14,354 bases of DNA. It comes from Prevotella sp. CAG:1031 (lineage in GTDB: Bacteria > Bacteroidota > Bacteroidia > Bacteroidales > Muribaculaceae). Each line of letters starts with the position of its first letter. Position 1 is the stretch's first letter. The notes below the pieces were generated by a model. The model made no database searches. It saw nothing but the letters and a program-made list of their open reading frames with translations, and was not told where the DNA came from. The stretch covers positions 5,995-20,348 of the forward strand of contig HF985614.1 of the NCBI GenBank assembly GCA_000431215.1, given 5' to 3'. The translations under genes were made by a program, and so were the position numbers. Positions 6,757-13,862 of this stretch are shown piece after piece.

Positions 6757-7899
6757 TTAGTCGCGATCGTAGAGGGTGCGGAGGAAGGCTTCCATGGCTG
6801 GGGCGAGCTCGCAGTGGCGGCGCGCCATCACTTTGCGGGCTGTGTCGGCGAATTTGGCGAAAGGCTGACGGGTCATTCCGGCGGCTCCGCCCATCGAGAA
6901 GGAGGGGATGAAGGTGCGCGGGAAGCCGGCGCCGTAGATGTTGCAGCCGACGCCGACGGAGGTGGCGGTGTTGAACATTGTGTTGATTCCGGCTTTCGAG
7001 TGGTCGCCCATTATGAGACCGGTGAACTGGAGGCCGGTGGGCTCGAAGCGCTCTGAGGCGTAGCTCCAGAGGCGTGTCTCGAGGTAGTTGTTCTTGAGGT
7101 TCGACGAGACGCATCCGGCGCCGAGGTTACACCATTCGCCGATAACGGCATTGCCGAGGAAGCCGTCATGGGCCTTGTTGCTGAATCCGGTGAACACGGC
7201 GTTGTTGATCTCGCCGCCGACCTTGCAGTGGGGGCCTATGGTCGTGCCGCCATAGATCTTCGCGCCCATGTTGAGCTGGGAATGGTCGCACAGAGCGAGC
7301 GAGCCGCGGATATTGACGCCTTCCATCACCGTGGCGTCGCGGCCGATATAGACGGGGCCGCCGAGGGTATTTATCGTGGCGCAGAGCAGTGTGGCGCCCT
7401 CTTCGATAAAGAGGCGCGAGGGGTCGCCGATGAGGCGGCATGTCGGGTCGAGCGGCTGCGACGTGCGTCCGGCCGTCAGCAGCTCGAAATCGGCGGCGAT
7501 GGCGGCGTCGTTGCCCGAGAAGATGTCGGTCAGACTGTCGATGGCGGTGAGTTCCCCATCATATTCGCGGGAGGAAGTCTCGGAGCCGTTGCGGGCTATG
7601 AGGCGGTCGCCCTTACGCAGCGCCTCGCCGGGAGCGAGCGAACCGACGGCGTCGGCAAGAGCGGCGTCAGGCACGATATTGCCCGCTATCCACAGGCCGC
7701 GCGAGGGGTCGGGAGCGGGGTTGAAAACAGGCTGGAGAGCAGAGTCGGCTGTGGCCACGCTATAGTCGCCAGGAAGGCGACGCTGCCATTTTTCTTCGAT
7801 TGTCAGTATGCCCTGACGCAGGCGGGCACAGGGGCGGGTGAGGGTCAGGGGCTTCAGTCGCGCCTGAACCTCGGCTGGGTCAAAAAGAATGATTTCCAT
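6757..7899 (-). CDS. GlmU-related sugar nucleotidyltransferase/acyltransferase
   Basis: 380-residue protein of the Bacteroidota-type GlmU-related family, putatively acting in UDP-GlcNAc or related nucleotide-sugar synthesis. The N-terminal third contains LKPLTLTRPCARLRQGILTI (15-34), the family's version of a nucleotidyltransferase domain. From about 150 to 325 come hexapeptide repeats of a left-handed beta-helix (for instance GPVYIGRDATVMEGVNIRG and GAKIYGGTTIGPHCKVGGEI), then GAGCVSSNLKNNY and DHSKAGINTMFNTAT, which resemble the GlmU acetyltransferase site. The start at 7899 (MEIILFDP) fits the family; upstream in-frame extension adds unrelated sequence. A TATCTTTG box lies 8 bp upstream. 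It stands alone, divergent from the 8073 gene. Exact substrate is not shown by sequence. Confidence 0.88.
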   Translation of the reverse strand: MEIILFDPAEVQARLKPLTLTRPCARLRQGILTIEEKWQRRLPGDYSVATADSALQPVFNPAPDPSRGLWIAGNIVPDAALADAVGSLAPGEALRKGDRLIARNGSETSSREYDGELTAIDSLTDIFSGNDAAIAADFELLTAGRTSQPLDPTCRLIGDPSRLFIEEGATLLCATINTLGGPVYIGRDATVMEGVNIRGSLALCDHSQLNMGAKIYGGTTIGPHCKVGGEINNAVFTGFSNKAHDGFLGNAVIGEWCNLGAGCVSSNLKNNYLETRLWSYASERFEPTGLQFTGLIMGDHSKAGINTMFNTATSVGVGCNIYGAGFPRTFIPSFSMGGAAGMTRQPFAKFADTARKVMARRHCELAPAMEAFLRTLYDRD

Positions 7900-7907
7900 A
7901 ACTGTTG

Positions 7908-7915
7908 CAAAGATA
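7908..7915 (-). promoter_or_regulatory. -7 promoter box of the GlmU-related gene
   Basis: The minus strand reads TATCTTTG followed by CAAC, a full TAnnTTTG match. It ends 8 bp before the ATG at 7899, implying a leader of only a few nucleotides. No convincing TTTG at -33 was found. Confidence 0.5.
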
Positions 7916-8003
7916 GTCAATTTAGCACGACAGAGCACGGAAAGCTCAATCAGCTAAACACATTTTAACAACCCCTGCACGCTTTCGAGCACACCGACAA
8001 TGG

Positions 8004-8011
8004 TAGTTTTG
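8004..8011 (+). promoter_or_regulatory. -7 promoter box of the unknown two-gene module
   Basis: TAGTTTTG followed by CAAC fits TAnnTTTG. It lies 61 bp before the ATG at 8073, predicting a leader of about 55 nt that would carry three of the four phased CAAC copies. TTTC at 7983-7986 is a weak -33 candidate with a spacer slightly shorter than usual. Confidence 0.5.
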
Positions 8012-8051
8012 CAACGAAATAACAACATTTTTACAACATTCCATCAACACT
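8011..8051 (+). repeat. Four CAAC-centred direct repeats at 11-bp spacing in the leader of the 8073 gene
   Basis: CAAC occurs at 8012, 8023, 8034 and 8045, exactly 11 bp apart. The two central units are identical 8-mers, ACAACATT (8022-8029 and 8033-8040). The flanking units are GCAACGAA (8011-8018) and TCAACACT (8044-8051). The array begins at the last base of the -7 box and ends 21 bp before the start codon. Phasing near one helical turn suits a DNA-binding operator; its place in the leader would also suit an RNA-binding regulator. Confidence 0.55.
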
Positions 8052-8072
8052 CGAAAACCTTTATCAATCACT

Positions 8073-8519
8073 ATGTTATCACAAATCCACCGCCGCAACA
8101 CCGACCTGATGGCTGCAATTCGCCGCGAGGCTAAAAAAGCGGGAGTCAAGGAACTGCGCGGGCGCGTTCTCAACAGAATAGTCGACCGGGCCCTCGAAGG
8201 GGGCGCCCCTCACTTCTATGTCAGCTATGAGCGCGCCCTTGAGGTTATCCACCGGCACAGGCCGTCGATAAACGGGAGCACGCGCTCGCTGAGAGTCAGA
8301 ATGTGGGACGACATCAGGCGGCTTGCCGAAGAAGAGATGGCCGACGACCCCGAAAGCGACATCTATCAGGCCATATCGCGCGTTCTTTTCCTCTCCCCCG
8401 CCCCACATTTCTACATCTCGCGCGCCACGGCACTCGGCATCTATCACACCACCGTAGCCTACGAGCGCATGAGGAACGAAAAACAGCGGCGCCTCTACCG
8501 CCACCGTCACGATTCCTAA
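8073..8519 (+). CDS. Uncharacterised protein with internal APHFY repeat
   Basis: 148 residues, no family recognised. It is basic at both ends and lacks a signal peptide or membrane segment, so probably cytoplasmic. Two segments match in register 65 residues apart: APHFYVSYERALEVIH (45-60) and APHFYISRATALGIYH (110-125). Each is preceded by a helix-like stretch (RVLNRIVDRA and IYQAISRVLF), so the protein looks like a tandem duplication of one small helical unit. An acidic helix (about 75-92) lies between. The ATG at 8073 follows a TAGTTTTG box and the phased CAAC leader. It is followed after 30 bp by another unrecognised gene. A 295-codon open frame on the opposite strand spans both genes but is cysteine- and glycine-rich and lacks any promoter box. 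The basic, helical make-up allows a DNA- or RNA-binding role, but nothing here proves one. Confidence 0.72.
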   Translation: MLSQIHRRNTDLMAAIRREAKKAGVKELRGRVLNRIVDRALEGGAPHFYVSYERALEVIHRHRPSINGSTRSLRVRMWDDIRRLAEEEMADDPESDIYQAISRVLFLSPAPHFYISRATALGIYHTTVAYERMRNEKQRRLYRHRHDS

Positions 8520-8549
8520 CCAATCATTCAAACCAGCTAAATAACAACC

Positions 8550-8987
8550 ATGACAATCACAACGACCTACGAAGCAGTTCTCAACATAATCCGCGCCCGG
8601 CTGGCGCTCGACATCTCTCTGGCCGACAACACCGACGCTGCGCGGCTTCTCTGCGACGACAGCGACGCGGCACTGCGTAGCGCCATCGACGGAGCATGGC
8701 CCGCTGTCGCTCTGGCGCTTGCGCCCCTCGTCGACGAAGCCCCTGCCGAGCCGCTGACAATGGAAATCGGCGCACTCGACGTTCTTCCGCGCGGGCTCGG
8801 TCTGGCCCTCTGTCGCGCAGTGGAAGAGGTTCTTGCCCTCGAAGCGCTTGCCGCCATCCACGCCGGCGAGGCGGGAACAGCCGGCCGCTATTCCGAGATG
8901 AGCCGAAGGGCCGCAGACCGCGCTCTGGCAATCGCCGCAGGCACGAACGATTACAGCCCGCGCCATATTCCGCGCTGGCCCTACTGA
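8550..8987 (+). CDS. Uncharacterised alanine-rich helical protein
   Basis: 145 residues, no family recognised. It is alanine- and leucine-rich and predicted to be mostly helical. An N-terminal segment (TYEAVLNIIRARLALDISLAD) is followed by alternating helices up to about residue 130, then a short non-helical tail ending HIPRWPY. No signal peptide; the moderately hydrophobic stretch WPAVALALAPLV is short for a membrane span. It follows the 148-residue gene by 30 bp on the same strand with no promoter box between, so the two are probably cotranscribed. Small pairs like this can be remnants of phage structural modules, but no integrase, portal or capsid gene lies near. Function unknown. Confidence 0.68.
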   Translation: MTITTTYEAVLNIIRARLALDISLADNTDAARLLCDDSDAALRSAIDGAWPAVALALAPLVDEAPAEPLTMEIGALDVLPRGLGLALCRAVEEVLALEALAAIHAGEAGTAGRYSEMSRRAADRALAIAAGTNDYSPRHIPRWPY

Positions 8988-9004
8988 CCAACCGAAAAAA
9001 ACAG

Positions 9005-9012
9005 TATCTTTG
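9005..9012 (+). promoter_or_regulatory. -7 promoter box upstream of the thioredoxin lipoprotein gene
   Basis: TATCTTTG followed by C is a full TAnnTTTG match, 25 bp before the ATG at 9038. The predicted leader is about 20 nt. No clear -33 TTTG. Because no such box is seen between 9503 and 9557, it may also serve porT and the downstream type IX genes. Confidence 0.55.
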
Positions 9013-9037
9013 CGGCTGTAACATAAACCAGCCGATT

Positions 9038-9502
9038 ATGAGAATCAACATTCTGACTATTGCCGCCGCACTGGTTCTGACAGCCTGCGGCGGCAACACC
9101 GACAAACGAATCGACGCCGCGGCCGAAGCCGACGAGAAAGCCGCCACCGAAGCTCAGGCCGAAGCCCCTGGCGCCGTCGAAATCTACACGGCTCCGACTG
9201 TTTCGCCCGACCCGTCGATGCCTACCATCGTCGACTTCAACGCGGCCTGGTGTGGCCCCTGCCGGATGTTCGGCCCAATTTTCGACGCCACCGCAGAAAA
9301 ATACAAAGGAAAAGCCCGTTTCCTGAGCGTCGACGTCGACAAGGCCGAAGAGCTCGCACGCGCCTACGGCGTCAACGCCATTCCGCAGGTGACGATAATC
9401 TACAGCGACGGAACTTCGGAGTCGCGGACCGGATTGATCGAACAGCCTGAATTCGAAGCCCTCGTCGGAGCTGCCATAGCCTCGAACAACAGCCGCCGCT
9501 GA
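9038..9502 (+). CDS. Thioredoxin-fold lipoprotein
   Basis: 154-residue membrane-anchored thiol-disulfide protein. The ATG at 9038 opens a lipoprotein signal peptide with lipobox LTAC, lipidated Cys17. An acidic, alanine-rich linker follows to about residue 50. The thioredoxin domain covers about 55-145, with active site WCGPC at 71-75 and the cis-proline IPQ at 115-117 (Pro116). The WCGPC dipeptide is that of classical thioredoxin rather than of the CxxC variants usual in cytochrome-maturation proteins. It faces the periplasm and could reduce or form disulfides in exported proteins. The gene ends 55 bp before porT on the same strand. A supporting role for type IX cargo or components is only inferred from position. 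Longer upstream in-frame codons run through the previous gene and are not used. Confidence 0.9.
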   Translation: MRINILTIAAALVLTACGGNTDKRIDAAAEADEKAATEAQAEAPGAVEIYTAPTVSPDPSMPTIVDFNAAWCGPCRMFGPIFDATAEKYKGKARFLSVDVDKAEELARAYGVNAIPQVTIIYSDGTSESRTGLIEQPEFEALVGAAIASNNSRR

Positions 9503-9557
9503 CCCCTTTTTCCGCCTCCGCACGCAATAATAACGGCGCGCCGGCGTTTCTCTATTG

Positions 9558-10289
9558 ATGAAAATCCCGGCAAAAATCCTGACAGCACTGCTTCTGACGG
9601 CGGTGTCGCTCGCAGCGGCACCGTCTGCGGCTGCCCGCGGCTTCAACGACAAGCTTGTAAACCGCCCATACGCCGACAACCGGCGCTGGCATCTGGGATT
9701 CTCCGTCGGGCTCCACTCTCAGGATCTCGCTTTCACCCACAACGGTTATATCAGCGACGAAGGGCGCCAGTGGTTCATGTCGCAGCCGACGTTCCAGCCC
9801 GGCTTCAACGTGACCGGACTTTTCGCCCTGCGCCTCAACAACTATTTCAGTCTCAGATTCTCGCCGGGCATATTCTTCGGGAGTCGCGAACTGAAGATGC
9901 GCGACGCCCTCAGCGGCGACACCGACAAACAGACCCTCAAGACAGCCCAGGTCGTTCTTCCCGTCGACCTTAAATTCGCCGCCGTGCGCTGGCGCAACGC
10001 CCGTCCCTATCTTATCGGCGGAGTGATGCCGGCTTTCGACGTCGGAAAGAAGCGGCCCGACCTCCTGAAGCTGAAGACCTACGACACCTATCTCTCGATA
10101 GGGTTCGGCTGTGACTTCTATCTGCCCTACTTCAAATTCATTCCGGAGGTGCGTTTCTGTTTCGGACTCTCCGACATAATAAACCACAACCGTCCCGACC
10201 TCGTCGAAGAGCCCCAGAAGCTCGCTTTCACCCGCGCCCTCGACAAAGCGAAATCGCGCATGGTCGTCTTCACCTTCTACTTCGAATGA
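9558..10289 (+). CDS. porT: Type IX secretion system outer-membrane protein PorT (SprT)
   Basis: 243-residue outer-membrane beta-barrel protein of the PorT family, needed in Porphyromonas and Flavobacterium for type IX export. A signal peptide ends near AAA at residues 24-26. Diagnostic segments are RRWHLGFSVGLHSQDLAFTH (42-61), LRLNNYFSLRFSPGIFFGS (91-109), VDLKFAAVRWRNARPYLIGG and the near-invariant TYLSIGFGCDFYLPYFKFIP, then a C-terminal barrel strand ending FYFE with terminal aromatic residue. I start it at ATG 9558, one codon after an in-frame TTG. Its TGA overlaps the porP ATG (ATGA), so the two outer-membrane proteins are likely translated in a coupled way. In P. gingivalis porT lies apart from the porP-N cluster, so this direct fusion to the operon is informative. 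Confidence 0.92.
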   Translation: MKIPAKILTALLLTAVSLAAAPSAAARGFNDKLVNRPYADNRRWHLGFSVGLHSQDLAFTHNGYISDEGRQWFMSQPTFQPGFNVTGLFALRLNNYFSLRFSPGIFFGSRELKMRDALSGDTDKQTLKTAQVVLPVDLKFAAVRWRNARPYLIGGVMPAFDVGKKRPDLLKLKTYDTYLSIGFGCDFYLPYFKFIPEVRFCFGLSDIINHNRPDLVEEPQKLAFTRALDKAKSRMVVFTFYFE

Positions 10290-11308
10290 GCCGAAGCCAC
10301 CGACATATCCTCAATCTTCTGCTGACCGCGGCGCTGCTGCTTGGCTGCGCCCTGACGGCGCGCGCCCAGACCGACGCCCAGTTCACACAGTATTTCGAGG
10401 TGCCGACCTACTACAACCCGGCCGCCATCGGCAACCACGACTATATACGCATCCGCGTCGGGTCGCGCCTGCAGTGGGTAGGCATCGACAACGCCCCTAC
10501 TACCTTCGTCGGGCTCGCCGACATGCCGCTGAACCTTTTCGGAAAGAGATTCGGCGTCGGTGTGCTCGTGCAGCAGGAGAGCGCCGGACTGTTCCGCAAC
10601 CTGACGGCCGCGGCACAGGTAGGCTACAAGCTGCAGTTCAAAAAGCTCAAATCGTCGCTCACCATAGCCCTTCAGCCCGGGATCCTCAACGAGACATTCA
10701 AAGGCTCGAAAGTGTTCATCCCCGACGGCGACGACTTCCATAACCCCACCGACGAGGCCATCCCGACCAACGACGTGGCAGGCACAGCCTTCGACCTCGG
10801 CGTCGGAGCCTGGTTCGAGCATCCGCGCTTCTACACCGGCCTGTCGCTGACCCACGCCCTGTCGCCGACAATCAAATTCTCGGCCGAAGGGGAAGGTGGC
10901 TCGGAGGTAAGCGGCTCGGACAATCAGGAGAAGTATTATCAGTTTCAGGCGCGCCGCACACTTTATTTTACAGGCGGCGGCAATATTCCGATAAAAAACA
11001 CGTTATTAGAAGTGTTACCGTCGGTGTTGTTCAAGACCGATTTCAGGTTCTGGACCGCCGAAGCGACCGCCCGGGTGCGCTATAACAAATGGCTCACCGC
11101 CGGCATCGGATACCGCTACGACGACGCAGTCATGGCGATGGTGTCGGCCGAATTCAAAGGATTCTTTCTGGGCTACAGCTTCGACTATGCGCTGACCGAC
11201 ATAAACCGGGCATCGAGCGGCAGCCACGAGATTTTCCTCGGCTACAAGCTGAAGCTCGACTTCTCTGAGAAAAACAAGAACAAACACAAGAGCATACGCA
11301 TACTATAA
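10286..11308 (+). CDS. porP: Type IX secretion system protein PorP/SprF
   Basis: 340-residue outer-membrane beta-barrel protein of the PorP/SprF family, which links the type IX machinery to surface or gliding components. The signal peptide is followed by an ARA-Q cleavage site (27/28). The family hallmark comes at once: TDAQFTQYFEVPTYYNPAAIG (29-49, the DAQ..QY..P.YYNPA pattern). Repeated amphipathic strands follow, and the end has GSHEIFLGYKLKL, also typical. A basic tail (KNKNKHKS) follows the last strand. The start overlaps the porT stop; gldK follows after 4 bp. A local patch of AT-rich codons including three TTA leucines (codons 240, 241 and 244) contrasts with the rest of the gene. Confidence 0.94.
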   Translation: MSRSHRHILNLLLTAALLLGCALTARAQTDAQFTQYFEVPTYYNPAAIGNHDYIRIRVGSRLQWVGIDNAPTTFVGLADMPLNLFGKRFGVGVLVQQESAGLFRNLTAAAQVGYKLQFKKLKSSLTIALQPGILNETFKGSKVFIPDGDDFHNPTDEAIPTNDVAGTAFDLGVGAWFEHPRFYTGLSLTHALSPTIKFSAEGEGGSEVSGSDNQEKYYQFQARRTLYFTGGGNIPIKNTLLEVLPSVLFKTDFRFWTAEATARVRYNKWLTAGIGYRYDDAVMAMVSAEFKGFFLGYSFDYALTDINRASSGSHEIFLGYKLKLDFSEKNKNKHKSIRIL

Positions 11309-11312
11309 CAGA

Positions 11313-12752
11313 ATGAAGAATACAGCAACCATCCTTATCGCCTCAACCACAGCCCTTCTGCTGGCCTCGTGCGCGGCCGGAAACCGTGGCAGCGCCGGCG
11401 GCGAAGTGACCGGTGTCGGCGGCTCGGCCTGGGCCGAGCCCACGCCCTACGGCATGGTGCTCGTTTCGCGCGGCTCGATGAAAGCCGGCGTCAACAAGCC
11501 CGACAGCGCCTGGAATCTGCGTGCCGACGCCCGCGGAATGAGCGTCGACGCTTTCTGGATGGACGAGACCGAGGTGACAAACTCGAAATACAAACAGTTC
11601 GTGTTCTGGGTGCGCGACTCCATAATCCGCGAACGCCTCGCCGACCCCGCCTATGGCGGCAACGAAGCCTTCAAGATCGAGGAAGACCGCGACGGCAATC
11701 CCGTGAAGCCATATCTGAACTGGAACAAGCCTATTCCCTGGCGCAACGCCAACGAAGACGAGCAGCGCGCCATCGAGAGCGTATACCGCACCAACCCCAT
11801 AACAGGCCAGCGCGAACTCGACCCCACGCAGCTCAACTACCGCTACGAAATCTTCAACCACACCGAGGCCGCCAAACGCAAGAACCGCCTCGATCCGCGC
11901 CGTCGCGAATACAACACCGACAAACCGGTTCCGACGACAAATCCGATGATCTCGAAAGACACTGCCTGGATCAACGACGAAGGCGAGATCGTGCGCCAGA
12001 CGATATCGCGCCGCCTGACCGGTGACTACGACTTCCTGAACACCTATATCGTCAACGTCTACCCCGACACTACGGCATGGGTCAACGACTTCGAGAACGC
12101 CTACAACGAGCCTTACGTGCGCCTCTACTTCAGCCACGGCGGCTATAACGAATATCCCGTTGTCGGAGTCAGCTGGGAACAGGCCAACGCCTTCGCCAAC
12201 TGGCGCACCGACTTCCTGCGCCGCTCGCTGGGCCGCGAAGGGGTCTACGTAGAGCCCTACCGCCTGCCGACCGAAGCCGAATGGGAGTTCGCCGCCCGCG
12301 CCGGCAACGACGAGAACATGTATCCCTGGGAGGGCGACCTGCCCCTGACCGAAGAGAAAGGCTGTTTCTACGCCAACTTCAAGCCTCAGGAAGGCAACTA
12401 TGTTCAGGACGGCCACCTTATAACGTCGCGCGTCGGAACATACTCGCCCAACGACTTCGGCCTCTACGACATGGCCGGCAACGTCAGCGAATGGACCTCG
12501 ACGGCCTTCACCGAGAGCGTGTCGAAGCTGACAAACGACCTCAACCCCGAATACCGCTACAACGCCGCAATCGAAGACCCCTACAAGATGAAGCGCAAGA
12601 TCGTGCGCGGCGGTTCATGGAAAGATGTCGCCCACAATATCCGTTCCGACATACGCCAGTGGGAATTCCAGAACGAGCAGCGCTCTTATATAGGCTTCCG
12701 CTGCGTGCGCTCGCAGATAGGTTTCGCCCGAGGCAACAAGATCAAGAAATAA
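11313..12752 (+). CDS. gldK: Type IX secretion ring lipoprotein GldK/PorK
   Basis: 479-residue lipoprotein (lipobox LASC, Cys20) that with GldN/PorN forms the periplasmic ring under the outer membrane. The FGE-sulfatase fold is plain: YGMVLVSRGSM (46-56), MDETEVTNSKYKQF (83-96), YPVVGVSWEQANAFANWR (281-298), LPTEAEWEFAAR (318-329), LYDMAGNVSEW (384-394), VRGGSW (431-436) and IGFRCVRS (460-467). A long insertion at about 120-270, rich in charged and tyrosine residues, is the GldK-specific part. The whole protein has only cysteines 20, 351 and 464, so the paired catalytic cysteines of true formylglycine-generating enzymes are absent; it is a structural pseudoenzyme, as for known GldK. It lies 4 bp after porP and 24 bp before gldL. 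Confidence 0.95.
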   Translation: MKNTATILIASTTALLLASCAAGNRGSAGGEVTGVGGSAWAEPTPYGMVLVSRGSMKAGVNKPDSAWNLRADARGMSVDAFWMDETEVTNSKYKQFVFWVRDSIIRERLADPAYGGNEAFKIEEDRDGNPVKPYLNWNKPIPWRNANEDEQRAIESVYRTNPITGQRELDPTQLNYRYEIFNHTEAAKRKNRLDPRRREYNTDKPVPTTNPMISKDTAWINDEGEIVRQTISRRLTGDYDFLNTYIVNVYPDTTAWVNDFENAYNEPYVRLYFSHGGYNEYPVVGVSWEQANAFANWRTDFLRRSLGREGVYVEPYRLPTEAEWEFAARAGNDENMYPWEGDLPLTEEKGCFYANFKPQEGNYVQDGHLITSRVGTYSPNDFGLYDMAGNVSEWTSTAFTESVSKLTNDLNPEYRYNAAIEDPYKMKRKIVRGGSWKDVAHNIRSDIRQWEFQNEQRSYIGFRCVRSQIGFARGNKIKK

Positions 12753-12776
12753 CCCATTCCCCAGCCATCCGACACA

Positions 12777-13844
12777 ATGTCAAAGATAAACCGCAACAAG
12801 ATAGAGCAGTTCCTCCAGTGGGAGGGAGGCCAGCGACTTTTCAACTTCGCCTACAGCATAGGCGCCGCCGTGGTCATCCTCGGCGCCCTGTTCAAGATTC
12901 TCCACCTCCAGGGAGGCAACACGCTGCTAATGGTCGGCATGGGCACCGAGGTGCTCATGTTCATCCTGACAGCCTTCGACCGTCCGCCGCGCGAATATAA
13001 GTGGGAAGAAGTGTTCCCGGCCCTTCGCCACGCCGAGGCCGAAGCCGAAGAAACCCTCGAGGCCGAAGACGAGGCTGAAGACGCCCTTGAGCGCGCCCTT
13101 GCCGAAGACGACACCCCCTCGGCCGGCAGTCACACTCACGTTCAGGGCGGTGGCGGGACGCTCGTCATAGGCAATCTCGGCAGCGTGGGCGCCGGAGCTA
13201 CGGCAGGAACCACAGGCGCGGCAGCCTCGGGTCCGATAGTGGTCGGCGGAAGCGCCGACAGCCCCGTCAGCGCCGACGACGCAGCAATGCTCTCCGAAGC
13301 TATCCACCGCATGAGCGAAGCCACCGAAGCAATGACACAGATGGCCGATCTGACAGCTGCCACGCGCGACTACATGATGCAGATGGCAACCATCTCGCAG
13401 GAGCTCCACCGCCTCGGCGAGACAACGCGATCGCTCAACGCCGTCAGCGAGGTGCTTCTCGACTCTTACCGCGCCATAACCGAGAACTCCGAGAACATAA
13501 CCCGCTCGTCGAGCGGCTACGTCAAGGAGATGGAGGCGCTGAACAACAACGTTTCGGGGCTGAACACCATCTACGAGATACAGCTGCGCAGCGTAAGCGG
13601 CCAGCTCGACTCGATCGACCGCGTCAACCGCGGCATCAAGGACATCCGCGACATGTATGAGAAGAGCGCCGGAACCTCAGCCCGCTATATGGAGGAAACC
13701 GAGAAAATGGCCCGCTACATGCAGCAGCTCAACCAGGTCTACGAGAACATGATCCACGCCATGACCGTCAATATGTATCGCCCCGGCTTCGGAGGCCCCG
13801 TTCCACCGCAGGCCGACGCCCAGACCCCCTCTAACCCTCAGTAA
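12777..13844 (+). CDS. gldL: Type IX secretion motor protein GldL/PorL, with long acidic/glycine insert
   Basis: 355-residue inner-membrane protein that with GldM forms the proton-driven type IX motor. Two membrane helices are visible: about 23-42 (FAYSIGAAVVILGALFKILH) and 49-67 (TLLMVGMGTEVLMFILTAF). The buried Glu58 in GMGTEV corresponds to the conserved motor glutamate of GldL, and Lys40 lies at the end of helix 1 where the family has a conserved lysine. After the helices comes an acidic repeat-like stretch (84-112, AEAEAEETLEAEDEAEDALE), then a glycine/alanine/threonine-rich stretch (113-163), then a long helical coiled-coil region (about 165-330) and a proline-rich tail. The insert makes it longer than the 215-310 residues I expect for the family. 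gldM follows after 18 bp. Confidence 0.94.
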   Translation: MSKINRNKIEQFLQWEGGQRLFNFAYSIGAAVVILGALFKILHLQGGNTLLMVGMGTEVLMFILTAFDRPPREYKWEEVFPALRHAEAEAEETLEAEDEAEDALERALAEDDTPSAGSHTHVQGGGGTLVIGNLGSVGAGATAGTTGAAASGPIVVGGSADSPVSADDAAMLSEAIHRMSEATEAMTQMADLTAATRDYMMQMATISQELHRLGETTRSLNAVSEVLLDSYRAITENSENITRSSSGYVKEMEALNNNVSGLNTIYEIQLRSVSGQLDSIDRVNRGIKDIRDMYEKSAGTSARYMEETEKMARYMQQLNQVYENMIHAMTVNMYRPGFGGPVPPQADAQTPSNPQ

Positions 13845-13862
13845 ACCCCAAACCGACAGAGA

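Noticed and set aside
8079..8966. 295-codon open frame on the minus strand across both unknown genes
   Set aside because: It is rich in Cys and Gly, crosses the intergenic gap of the plus-strand pair and has no promoter box or recognisable domain. The plus-strand genes have ATG starts and a duplicated motif.
9534..9543. Perfect palindrome CGGCGCGCCG between the thioredoxin gene and porT
   Set aside because: Short GC palindromes are expected by chance at this base composition, and it lacks a T-run for termination.
11343..12416. 357-codon open frame opposite gldK, and similar long frames opposite gldL and at 3227-4159
   Set aside because: All lie antisense to well-recognised genes, and their products show only shadow composition.
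11313..12752. GldK as an active formylglycine-generating or ergothioneine-type enzyme
   Set aside because: The fold is FGE-like, but the paired catalytic cysteines are missing and the operon context fixes it as the type IX ring lipoprotein.
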